In this document: piece by piece, positions 6,933-12,999 of the stretch
Layout of the letters: the number at the start of each line of letters is the position of its first letter
Numbering within the stretch: position 1 is the stretch's first letter
DNA from: a virus
Length of the DNA stretch: 22,381 nucleotides
IMG/VR virus record: IMGVR_UViG_3300042402_001013
Location: 1 to 22,381 of that record
Strand: one strand, 5' to 3'
Program-made: the position numbers and the translations under genes
The notes under the pieces: model-generated
Database searches by the model: none
The model's input: the letters and a program-made list of their open reading frames with translations, nothing else
Told to the model about the DNA's origin: nothing

Positions 6933-7870
6933 GCTTCTGCTGCTCCACTACTCATCCGACCAGTACGAGTACCATGCTGACGAAAATTTGGATGTAGAAT
7001 ACCGTCACGCGCCTCAGCATCAAGACCATCAAAGTACGTTGTTTTAATTTTATTAGCCTCACGCAACTCTACAATCAACGATGCAAGTTCGTCATCCACG
7101 CTGGCAAGCGTAGCCTTGTCGGTTTTACTAATTCTAATTCCTCGCTCTTCAAACGCCGCAATGATTTGCGCTGGCGACTGAGGGTTGAATTCTGACCCGG
7201 ATATTTCTGCAATCCGCGCTTTCGTTTTATAAATTTTATCACCATACTCCTGACGTTGTTTCTTAACATACGACTTATCTATTTGTAGTCCTCGCGCTTC
7301 GATGCCCAAGAGGGAAATTGTGAGGGCTTTTTCAATTTCATACAATGGGCGCAAGTCTTCGGGCAATCTATTCCGTAGTACTTCGTAAAGCCGCAGCGTG
7401 AATTCTGCATCTTTTTTCGCATACGGCGCAAGAATTTCGTGTGGAATGGGCGCATAACCGTCCTCTTTCTTCATCTTGTTTTTACGTCGCCACGCCTTTA
7501 GCACCTCATCCTCGTCAGTCTCTTCGCCAAGAATCGTACGAGCAAGATACTTAAGGCTAGTAGACTGGTGCTCATCAATGAGATGGGCAAGGGCTTGTGT
7601 ATCCTCAAACTTATCTACAAACACGCTGAGTGGAATACCCAGCCGACACAACTTCTGGATATCAAACTTAGCATTATGCATAATGATCTTATCACAATTG
7701 ATAAGCATATCATATACATGTTGAACATGACTATGCCATTCGCCATGTTCGCAAATACGCTTATCATAAACATGGCTCCAGTCTTGTGTCGCTACGCTAA
7801 TCATGAAGGCTTCATCATGCCAACCCACACCAGTTGTCTCAGTATCAATAGCCAGTAGATCCAAACCCAC
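6929..7870 (-). CDS. polA: Family A DNA polymerase, N-terminal 3'-5' exonuclease and thumb piece
   Basis: This 313-residue piece holds the proofreading domain: ExoI AIDTET (Asp9, Glu11), ExoII MHNAKFD (Asn66, Asp70) and ExoIII YAKKDAEF (Tyr150, Asp154). The thumb and early polymerase domain follow, up to the conserved TRTGRMSS near residues 301-308. It then stops after a few residues (GAAEA), precisely where a full-length enzyme would continue into NxQNIPR. That continuation starts the gene at 6168. The start is GTG 7870, with a weak GGGG upstream; it overlaps the dUTPase 3' end by 26 nt. Exonuclease residues are complete, so proofreading should be possible once joined with the catalytic half. 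Confidence 0.92.
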   Translation of the reverse strand: MGLDLLAIDTETTGVGWHDEAFMISVATQDWSHVYDKRICEHGEWHSHVQHVYDMLINCDKIIMHNAKFDIQKLCRLGIPLSVFVDKFEDTQALAHLIDEHQSTSLKYLARTILGEETDEDEVLKAWRRKNKMKKEDGYAPIPHEILAPYAKKDAEFTLRLYEVLRNRLPEDLRPLYEIEKALTISLLGIEARGLQIDKSYVKKQRQEYGDKIYKTKARIAEISGSEFNPQSPAQIIAAFEERGIRISKTDKATLASVDDELASLIVELREANKIKTTYFDGLDAEARDGILHPNFRQHGTRTGRMSSGAAEA

Positions 7871-8276
7871 GGTCGCCCCTTATCCCACTCCATACCATAT
7901 TATCACCACGCAACAAATTAGTTTGCATAAGAGGCTGCACCATGAACTGTGCAATCTTATCGCCACGCTCAATCAAATAATTAAAATCATCCATATTACC
8001 AAGCACAACCTTGATCTCACCACTATACTCAGCATCAATAATACCCGGAGCATTCAATACAAACACACCATGCTTAGACGCCAAGCCACTACGACTCATA
8101 ATAAAACCTACATGCCCAGCAGGAATACGAATAGCCAACTCCGTACGAGCAGTACCATAACCATGAGCAGGGATAGTTACGGATTCACTAGCCCGTAGAT
8201 CAAAACAAGCATCAGCCTTATGCTTCTTAACAGGAGCATGAGCATACTTAGTAAGGTGCTTATAATTAATAATCAT
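7845..8276 (-). CDS. dut: dUTPase
   Basis: This 143-residue trimeric-type dUTP pyrophosphatase converts dUTP to dUMP and keeps uracil out of phage DNA. All five motifs are present: ADACFDLRA (21-29), SRSGLASKHGV (61-71), NAPGIIDAEYSGEIKVVL (75-92, catalytic Asp81), RGDKIAQFMV (104-113) and the C-terminal arm RGDRGFGSTGY (133-143). The length is normal. The ATG overlaps the stop of the upstream gene (TAATG), and its 3' end overlaps the start of the polymerase by 26 nt. Confidence 0.96.
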   Translation of the reverse strand: MIINYKHLTKYAHAPVKKHKADACFDLRASESVTIPAHGYGTARTELAIRIPAGHVGFIMSRSGLASKHGVFVLNAPGIIDAEYSGEIKVVLGNMDDFNYLIERGDKIAQFMVQPLMQTNLLRGDNMVWSGIRGDRGFGSTGY

Positions 8277-8587
8277 TAGTCCATCCGATGCTCATATTTG
8301 TCAGAAGGAACATCCCAACAAGCATCACACATACATTCCTTCTTACGATTAGAATCGTAGATAACCTTATCCTCTTCCCACATTTTATAATCATAACCAG
8401 ACTGCCACGCATTATCAACCATAAGATCAAAATTCTGATCTTCCTGCTGATCATACATCATAGCAATCATATCTTCCATCTCTTCAATACGCATACTCAT
8501 ATCATCAGAAATACTCTGAATCATAAGACGCTGACTCTGAAGAACAGCAAGCGTACTCATAAAATAATCACGATCAGTGGAACGCAT
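8276..8587 (-). CDS. Hypothetical acidic protein with a short Cys cluster
   Basis: This 103-residue protein was not recognised. It is Met- and Asp-rich, with a predicted helical first half (DDMSMRIEEMEDMIAMMYDQQ) and a C-terminal CMCDACW cluster (three Cys within six residues). That cluster could bind a metal, but a fourth ligand is not obvious. AAAGGAG is 7 nt before ATG 8587, which favours it over the in-frame GTG just before. It overlaps the Rad52-like gene (TGATG) and dut (TAATG), so it belongs to the recombination and dNTP block. Confidence 0.7.
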   Translation of the reverse strand: MRSTDRDYFMSTLAVLQSQRLMIQSISDDMSMRIEEMEDMIAMMYDQQEDQNFDLMVDNAWQSGYDYKMWEEDKVIYDSNRKKECMCDACWDVPSDKYEHRMD

Positions 8588-9225
8588 CACAACACTCCTT
8601 TGTTAGACAAAGACTCACGAATAGCAGGAACAGTAAGATCCTCAATACCAAGAACCTCACACATCTGATCCTTCTCGGGCATAACACCCGGCTCCAACTC
8701 TAGCACACGCTGAGTATAAGCCACAACCAACTGTTTAAGAGCAACATCATTATTAGCAGCAGACTTCTGCAAAGCAACAAAATCACGCTCTGCTTCCTTC
8801 CACAAGTACAATGCAATACCATACTGGTGACAAGCCTTTTTAAGAGCCTCAGCCTGAGCAGACTTCACAGCAGTATCAGGATCAAAATTAACATTAGACC
8901 CAATACCATCACGAACAACAACAGCCTTCTGCGTAGTCAAGAACGCATCATCATCATCCTCAGCACCAACACTAATAACACCAATGTCATGCAGAAAAAT
9001 AGTCAGCGAACCCTGCACAACAGCAAGATACTGTGGTTTACCATTTTTAGTAGGCGGAGCCGCATCAGGATACAACTTCCAATCATTAATCTGCCATGCC
9101 CAAGCATGACCAAGCACCTCATTCAAACGATTAATATAATCATCAATAGCCACATAATCCTGACCACTCTGATTCTTCTTAACTAACGACGGGTGAAACT
9201 TATCGGTAAGATCCTTAGGGATCAT
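8587..9225 (-). CDS. Rad52-like single-strand annealing protein
   Basis: This protein of about 212 residues is compatible with the Rad52/Rad22 annealing family. YINRLNEVLGHAWAWQINDW (31-50) is followed by strand-rich VVQGSLTIF (70-78) and VISVGAED (84-91). Then comes DPDTAVKSAQAEALKKACHQYGIALYLW (116-143), a typical pattern in which acidic and lysine residues lead into a helix ending in a GLG-like turn. Such proteins anneal complementary strands after end resection. The neighbouring Cas4/RecB-like nuclease would supply the resected ends. ATG 9225 is 5 nt after AAGGAG, and the gene directly follows the nuclease stop. The family call rests on pattern and not on a profile search. Confidence 0.75.
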   Translation of the reverse strand: MIPKDLTDKFHPSLVKKNQSGQDYVAIDDYINRLNEVLGHAWAWQINDWKLYPDAAPPTKNGKPQYLAVVQGSLTIFLHDIGVISVGAEDDDDAFLTTQKAVVVRDGIGSNVNFDPDTAVKSAQAEALKKACHQYGIALYLWKEAERDFVALQKSAANNDVALKQLVVAYTQRVLELEPGVMPEKDQMCEVLGIEDLTVPAIRESLSNKGVL

Positions 9226-9227
9226 CA

Positions 9228-10040
9228 CTACTCCTTCTCGTTTTCTTTCATTGTATCATAATTTTGCGCATCGTCAATGTCAATAACCTCCATAAGTTCA
9301 GGCTTTTGTGTGGAACAACCACACAAGTCAATCTCCTGATCCTTCCAAGGACAAAACATACTAGAATAATGCGGCTTATACCACAACTCCATAGTCTTAT
9401 TACGCTTATTCTTCTTCCAAACATTATCACCCATAATAGGCTCAGGAAGAATACTATTAAGAGTATAATTAGTAATAGCCTGCTCAACCTCTAGCATACG
9501 CTGAGTAACCTCATCCTTACTCAAGGGCTGAATCTCGTAAAACCTAGGCTCCTCCCAACGCCGCTTATAATCTGGGCTACTAGGTAGATAGAGAATGCCA
9601 ACACGAAGATTAGAAATCGCAATACCATAATGATAATACGCTGAAACTTGTAGCACATGCTCACTCTTTGCCTCCTCCATAAACGACAGGCTAACACCAC
9701 TAGCCGTTTTATAATCAATCAACCATAAATCATCATCAGTCTCAAGATAAGCATCAGCCGTACCCTTCCAAGGATAATCACGATCCTCAACAAAGATAGG
9801 CTGCTCACTAATATACTTAATATCAGTCTGATTATGCATCACCGTGTGTAGGTATTCGTGGATTGCTGTGCCTTGTAGCAGAGGAAACGTATTCATCCAC
9901 GGACGATCAACCATAGGATAGCCATTCACCCAACTAAGACAAGTGTGGCGAGGATTCTGCAAATCAGTAGAGAAATGCAAGTATCCATCAGCCCGTGGAC
10001 GATTCACTTCCCACTTGATTGTATCAATCAGACTCTTCAA
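9228..10040 (-). CDS. Cas4/RecB-like PD-(D/E)XK exonuclease with possible Fe-S cysteines
   Basis: This 270-residue nuclease has the RecB-family motifs in order: His61 in GTAIHEYLH, Asp96 in GTADAYLE, the Asp109-x-Lys111 pair in LIDYKT, and QVSAYYHY (131-138), which matches the QxxxY motif. It also has one N-terminal Cys (Cys34) and three C-terminal ones (Cys230, Cys240, Cys242). This is the arrangement that binds a 4Fe-4S cluster in Cas4 and AddB. It likely resects DNA ends for the annealing protein next to it. The start is TTG 10040, 6 nt after GGGAGG. No CRISPR array or other cas gene is present, so a role in recombination is favoured over adaptation. Confidence 0.8.
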   Translation of the reverse strand: MKSLIDTIKWEVNRPRADGYLHFSTDLQNPRHTCLSWVNGYPMVDRPWMNTFPLLQGTAIHEYLHTVMHNQTDIKYISEQPIFVEDRDYPWKGTADAYLETDDDLWLIDYKTASGVSLSFMEEAKSEHVLQVSAYYHYGIAISNLRVGILYLPSSPDYKRRWEEPRFYEIQPLSKDEVTQRMLEVEQAITNYTLNSILPEPIMGDNVWKKNKRNKTMELWYKPHYSSMFCPWKDQEIDLCGCSTQKPELMEVIDIDDAQNYDTMKENEKE

Positions 10041-10206
10041 GGAAATCCTCCCACTCAGTAACTAGCCGACTACTACCATCTTCAATCTGCACCATGATTA
10101 AACCACTAGTATACGCAGTAGCATAAAGAGTCAAGATACGCTGACCATTATAAAATAGTGCCGACTCATTATCATGATTATCACCCCTACTTACAAACTT
10201 AAACAC
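10024..10206 (-). CDS. Small hypothetical protein
   Basis: This 60-residue protein was not recognised. It looks like a small alpha/beta domain (SALFYNGQRILTLYATAYTSGLIMVQIEDGSSRLV). The start is GTG 10206 with GGAG 7 nt upstream. The gene overlaps the stop of the tiny basic gene upstream by 8 nt and the nuclease start by 17 nt. It has no membrane segment or cysteine motif. Its compact packing in the operon is the main support for it being real. Confidence 0.6.
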   Translation of the reverse strand: MFKFVSRGDNHDNESALFYNGQRILTLYATAYTSGLIMVQIEDGSSRLVTEWEDFLEESD

Positions 10207-10333
10207 GCTGCTTCTCCTTCAACTTACGCTCAGCACGAAGAGCCTTAGCCTTCATCTTCTTAGCGCCACGATCCTCACGAACCTGCTTCTTAGCAGCCAA
10301 CTTATTCTTCTTAATACTAGACGGAACAGCCAT
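10199..10333 (-). CDS. Small highly basic protein
   Basis: This 44-residue protein is built largely of Lys, Arg and Ala (for example KKNKLAAKKQVREDRGAKKMKAKALRAERKLKEKQ) and probably forms one long basic helix. Such a protein could bind nucleic acid or neutralise an acidic partner, but no family is recognised. The ATG is 5 nt after GGGAG and overlaps the upstream stop (TAATG). It fills what would otherwise be a gap in a tightly packed operon. Confidence 0.65.
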   Translation of the reverse strand: MAVPSSIKKNKLAAKKQVREDRGAKKMKAKALRAERKLKEKQRV

Positions 10334-10530
10334 TAGTACTCCCAATCCTCTCCAACAACAGAAATAGACAAATGATAATCACTAAGAACATCATGAATAT
10401 CAATAATATGAGGGTTTATATTAAACTGAATAATAAGATCACTAGAATGATCCGTAGTAGCATCATAATGCTCATGCAAAGCCTTAAAAATAACACTCAA
10501 AACATCATTAACAGTAGGATACTCATTCAT
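10333..10530 (-). CDS. Small hypothetical protein
   Basis: This 65-residue acidic protein was not recognised. It has a helical N-terminal part (VNDVLSVIFKALHEHYD) and a strand-rich, His/Asp-rich second half. AAGGAG stands 8 nt before ATG 10530, which overlaps the stop of the gene before it (TGATG). Its own stop overlaps the next ATG (TAATG). Retained as real because of the continuous coupling on both sides. Confidence 0.62.
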   Translation of the reverse strand: MNEYPTVNDVLSVIFKALHEHYDATTDHSSDLIIQFNINPHIIDIHDVLSDYHLSISVVGEDWEY

Positions 10531-10757
10531 CACACATTCTCCTTAGGATCAAAACACAACACAGTAGCATCAAACTTAACCTTATCACTAGCAGTCTTAT
10601 TACGACGATAAGTATGAACCTTATATCCATGCTCATACAACATCTCAGTAGCAAGACCTAGACTAGGACTACGACCAATCACATTACCATCAACAGATAC
10701 AGTCCATGCACCCTTCTTATACACAATACTAGCCTCTGCTAACTTCTTCTCTTTCAT
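10530..10757 (-). CDS. Small hypothetical protein
   Basis: This 75-residue basic protein was not recognised. It has a strand-rich core (ASIVYKKGAWTVSVDGNVIGRSPSLGLATEMLYEHGYKVHTYRR) that resembles a small domain with a strand-turn-strand-helix plan. The start is ATG 10757, overlapping the upstream stop (TAATG). A longer frame from a TTG at 10775 lies wholly within the preceding gene and is not favoured. It is the second gene of the operon that starts at the 10.95 kb promoter. Confidence 0.65.
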   Translation of the reverse strand: MKEKKLAEASIVYKKGAWTVSVDGNVIGRSPSLGLATEMLYEHGYKVHTYRRNKTASDKVKFDATVLCFDPKENV

Positions 10758-10912
10758 TAAATACCACTTTCCCAATCCATAGGAGGATAATCCATATCAT
10801 CCTTATCAATACTATCAATATACATAGTACGAAGATCCATAAGGTCTTCATAAATTCTATACTCATTATCCCAAATGATATAATCATCATAAGTTATAGG
10901 AGCATTATTCAC
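10757..10912 (-). CDS. Small acidic hypothetical protein, first gene of the operon
   Basis: This protein of about 51 residues is rich in Asp, Tyr and Ile (DDYIIWDNEYRIYEDLMDLRTMYIDSIDKDDMDYPPMDWESGI) and was not recognised. The reading frame opens at ATG 10954, but that codon lies inside the promoter (its bases touch the -10 box), so it should not be transcribed as a start. GTG 10912, with AGAAAGG 8 nt upstream, is the more likely start. Gene order makes it the first product of the leftward metabolism operon. Confidence 0.6.
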   Translation of the reverse strand: MNNAPITYDDYIIWDNEYRIYEDLMDLRTMYIDSIDKDDMDYPPMDWESGI

Positions 10913-10944
10913 AGTATTAACCTTTCTGTTATTATGGTAACGGT

Positions 10945-10973
10945 ATTGTAGCATACTTGATTCCTTATTTCAA
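10945..10973 (-). promoter_or_regulatory. Sigma-70-type promoter of the metabolism operon
   Basis: On the minus strand TTGAAA (10968-10973) and TACAAT (10945-10950) are separated by 17 bp. Both boxes match the consensus at five of six positions. It points left, with the expected start of transcription near 10938. It lies just downstream of the tRNA cluster and drives the small-gene, nuclease, dUTPase and polymerase block. Confidence 0.75.
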
Positions 10974-10991
10974 GTAAATTGTTTGTAAAGG

Positions 10992-11062
10992 CTGGGGGAC
11001 TAGGATTCGAACCTAGATACCAAGATCCAAAATCTTGTGTCCTGCCGTTAGACGATCCCCCA
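10992..11062 (-). tRNA. tRNA-Gln (anticodon TTG)
   Basis: The 7-bp acceptor TGGGGGA pairs with TCCCCCA, with a G discriminator. The anticodon stem is CAAGA/TCTTG with loop TTTTGGA, giving anticodon TTG. The T arm is CTAGG/CCTAG. CCA is not encoded. It reads CAA and, by wobble, CAG. The D loop is short. Confidence 0.93.
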
Positions 11063-11136
11063 ATGGTTCCACAAGGATTCGAACCTTGACCTGCTAGATT
11101 AAAAGTCTGCTGCGCTACCGTTACGCTATGAAACCA
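11063..11136 (-). tRNA. tRNA-Lys (anticodon TTT)
   Basis: The acceptor TGGTTTC pairs with GGAACCA, including one T-G pair. The anticodon loop CTTTTAA gives TTT. The T arm is CAAGG/CCTTG. It begins one base after the neighbouring tRNA-Gln gene, so a shared precursor is likely. Confidence 0.93.
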
Positions 11137-11138
11137 AA

Positions 11139-11211
11139 TACGGCTGATAGGAATCGAACCTATACTTTACAGGGTAGAAACCTGCTGCACTATCCTTTAT
11201 GCTACAGCCGT
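11139..11211 (-). tRNA. tRNA-Arg (anticodon TCT)
   Basis: The acceptor ACGGCTG pairs perfectly with CAGCCGT, with an A discriminator. The anticodon stem CAGG/CCTG encloses TTTCTAC, giving TCT. It reads AGA and AGG, which are rare in many GC-rich hosts. Confidence 0.93.
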
Positions 11212-11214
11212 CAA

Positions 11215-11286
11215 TGGAACTACTAGGATTCGAACCTAGACTTGACAGATTAAGAGTCTGCTGCGCTACCGTTACGCCATAGTTCC
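11215..11286 (-). tRNA. tRNA-Lys (anticodon CTT)
   Basis: The acceptor GGAACTA pairs perfectly with TAGTTCC, with an A discriminator. The anticodon stem CAGA/TCTG encloses CTCTTAA, giving CTT. It shares its D-arm sequence with the tRNA-Lys(TTT) gene at 11063, which points to duplication followed by an anticodon change. Confidence 0.93.
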
Positions 11287-11289
11287 TTA

Positions 11290-11360
11290 CTCGGGGACAA
11301 GGATTCGAACCTTAATTCAGCGATTAACAGTCGCTTGTCTTGCCCTTAGACGATCCCCGA
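11290..11360 (-). tRNA. tRNA-Asn (anticodon GTT)
   Basis: The acceptor TCGGGGA pairs perfectly with TCCCCGA, with a G discriminator. The anticodon stem AGCGA/TCGCT encloses CTGTTAA, giving GTT. The T arm AAGG/CCTT is intact. Confidence 0.92.
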
Positions 11361-11364
11361 AAAA

Positions 11365-11445
11365 TACCAGAGGAGAGATTCGAACTCTCACGCATCGCTG
11401 CGCCTGATTTTGAGTCAGGTGTGTCTACCATTCCACCACTCTGGC
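11365..11445 (-). tRNA. tRNA-Leu (anticodon CAA)
   Basis: The acceptor GCCAGAG pairs with CTCTGGT, with one G-T pair and an A discriminator. The anticodon stem CCTGA/TCAGG encloses CTCAAAA, giving CAA. A long variable arm (CGCAGCGATGCG) confirms the leucine class. It reads UUG, a very frequent leucine codon in this phage. Confidence 0.94.
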
Positions 11446-11456
11446 AATACGATCAA

Positions 11457-12014
11457 CTAGTTTGCACTGCCCCTATAAGCAATCCAAATAGCAGCCTGAG
11501 CATCACGATTCGAAATATCAAACACTTGCGCGATATGTCGAACACCCTTCTCAATCTCAGCACGAACCGTGTTACTAATATCATTACCAAAACCAGCAGC
11601 ATAAGCCATGATACTATCAACCGTGATAGGATCCTTATGACCAATGATATTCAGGTAGAAGTTACCAACCTTCGGACCTGTGACATGCTTAGAATAATAA
11701 TGACTGTTAGCCACGGTGAAACCCTTACGCACGTTAGCACCAAGGATACCATACGATGCTCGGCGCATATGATCCGGCTTAAAAGAATCCTCAACGATCT
11801 TGTAAGTAGCGGCTACATTGGACGACCAGCGAGCACGAGGCGACGTAACAGCAAGGATAGCAGCGACACGCTGCGGAGTAATCTTATACTCTTTTGATAC
11901 GTCAAGGCAATGCTGCCATGCGCCCGGATACCAAGCCTCGCCCTCAGCGATAGCCCAATCAACACCATGCTCATAATTGTTGAGCACATTGTAAAACTTG
12001 TTAGCAATAGTCAT
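11457..12014 (-). CDS. Putative HhH-GPD DNA glycosylase-like protein
   Basis: This protein of 185 residues is not firmly recognised. Residues 112-140 (TGPKVGNFYLNIIG followed by HKDPITVDSIMAYAAG) resemble the helix-hairpin-helix plus catalytic aspartate of EndoIII/MutY-type glycosylases, where a GxGxKxA hairpin is followed by a VDTH element. Here Lys115 would lie in the hairpin and Asp133 would be the catalytic Asp. The helical remainder (QRVAAILAVTSPRARWSSNVAATYKIV) fits the all-helical fold. No Fe-S cysteines are present. If correct, it could excise damaged or modified bases. A structural role without catalysis is the alternative. GAGG is 7 nt before the ATG, and the tRNA cluster follows directly. 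Confidence 0.65.
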   Translation of the reverse strand: MTIANKFYNVLNNYEHGVDWAIAEGEAWYPGAWQHCLDVSKEYKITPQRVAAILAVTSPRARWSSNVAATYKIVEDSFKPDHMRRASYGILGANVRKGFTVANSHYYSKHVTGPKVGNFYLNIIGHKDPITVDSIMAYAAGFGNDISNTVRAEIEKGVRHIAQVFDISNRDAQAAIWIAYRGSAN

Positions 12015-12016
12015 AA

Positions 12017-12187
12017 TTATACCTCGTAAATTTCAACATCATTAGTAAAATCAGAGCCTGCAATCTCAGGCTCACTATCCCAGTACGCTGGATCACTCCA
12101 ACGCAGCCGTGCTTCATCCTCATTATCTGCTTCTACAAGCACAGAATAAGTTACAACCTCATCCCAAAAGACTTCGTACTTAGGCAT
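12017..12187 (-). CDS. Small acidic protein
   Basis: This 56-residue protein (MPKYEVFWDEVVTYSVLVEA, then an acidic helix NEDEARLRW and an acidic tail) was not assigned. The strand-turn-strand then EADNEDEA pattern resembles the C-terminal part of the upstream 150-residue protein (VSVTVPVTVCLTIEAVNEEAAEEMA), so both may share one small domain type. It starts beside the upstream stop (ATGATG overlap) with GAGGAGG just before it. Confidence 0.65.
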   Translation of the reverse strand: MPKYEVFWDEVVTYSVLVEADNEDEARLRWSDPAYWDSEPEIAGSDFTNDVEIYEV

Positions 12188-12636
12188 CATGCCTCCTCTA
12201 CGCTGTACTCAGCATCATAATAAGTGTTATATTCCATCTCGTAATACTCAATACCGTTACTCTCTAGGCTATCACGAGCCATTTCCTCAGCCGCTTCCTC
12301 GTTTACTGCCTCAATCGTAAGACACACAGTAACAGGAACAGTAACGCTAACATAATATTCACGCTGCAACATATTCTCAGGAACAGCATCATGAAACTCT
12401 AGCACACTAAGAACTTTACTAGTTTCATACGAGGATTCAGCCACAGCATTATCAAGATCCTCACGATACAAGCCCTGCTGTAGAAAGATATGATGCAACA
12501 CACTAGCAAGAATGTTAGTATCATCAAGATACCTAGCATTAGCATTCTCATACATACGCATCACACCAGCATGATTCTCCTGAGCCTTCTCCAACAGGTG
12601 CTCAAGTTCAGCCACACGCTCATCGTACATCGTCAC
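12187..12636 (-). CDS. Hypothetical protein with coiled-coil start and small beta/alpha C-terminal domain
   Basis: This protein of about 149 residues was not recognised. The N-terminal 45 residues (YDERVAELEHLLEKAQENHAGVMRMYENANARYLDD) look like a coiled coil. The C-terminal part YYVSVTVPVTVCLTIEAVNEEAAEEMARDSLESNGIEYYEME has a strand-strand-helix pattern repeated in the next gene. GTG 12636 is favoured because AAGGAG is 6 nt upstream; ATG 12675, overlapping the upstream stop as TAATG, is the alternative and would add 13 residues. Confidence 0.6.
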   Translation of the reverse strand: MTMYDERVAELEHLLEKAQENHAGVMRMYENANARYLDDTNILASVLHHIFLQQGLYREDLDNAVAESSYETSKVLSVLEFHDAVPENMLQREYYVSVTVPVTVCLTIEAVNEEAAEEMARDSLESNGIEYYEMEYNTYYDAEYSVEEA

Positions 12637-12674
12637 AATATTCTCCTTCTTGATTTGCTTACACATATACATCA

Positions 12675-12917
12675 TTAGAACCACCCAACCGTACGATCAT
12701 AAAAATCATCATCCGTCATCAAACGATCCGTAAACTCGTCATCATCATAATCCATCGTCCAATCATGATTGCATTCAGGCTCAACAAAACGATCAACCTC
12801 AGGCGTAAGCACATCATAATCAGGATGCACATTATCAGCCGACTCAAACGGCAAATCATTATCATCATCAATAGGATAAGTAACAGTCATAGTAGTCAAA
12901 CTCACTTTCTCTTTCAT
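12675..12917 (-). CDS. Small acidic protein behind a leader hairpin
   Basis: This 80-residue protein is very acidic (for example YPIDDDNDLPFESADNV and MDYDDDEFTDRLMTDDDFYDR) and of unknown function. The start ATG 12917 is 5 nt after AAAGGAAG and lies directly downstream of the conserved hairpin at 12933-12982. A longer frame opening at 12956 would run through that hairpin and is unlikely. No domain was recognised; DNA mimicry is possible from charge alone but is not shown. Confidence 0.65.
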   Translation of the reverse strand: MKEKVSLTTMTVTYPIDDDNDLPFESADNVHPDYDVLTPEVDRFVEPECNHDWTMDYDDDEFTDRLMTDDDFYDRTVGWF

Positions 12918-12932
12918 TTCGGCTTCCTTTAT

Positions 12933-12982
12933 CTCTCTAATATATTCTTTCTTCACTTCGTTCAGAAAGAATATTTAGAGAG
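12933..12982 (-). promoter_or_regulatory. Leader hairpin with tandem G-A mismatches and GAA triloop
   Basis: On the minus strand CTCTCTAAATATTCTTTCT pairs with the matching right arm. Inside the stem lies GA-AC-GAA-GT-GA: two G-A mismatches, a 2-bp AC/GT stem and a GAA triloop. It sits between the antirestriction gene stop and the ribosome binding site of the gene at 12917. The same plan, with a different stem sequence, occurs at 13924-13971 and 16480-16531. Confidence 0.75.
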
Positions 12983-12999
12983 TATATGGCTCAGTCCTT

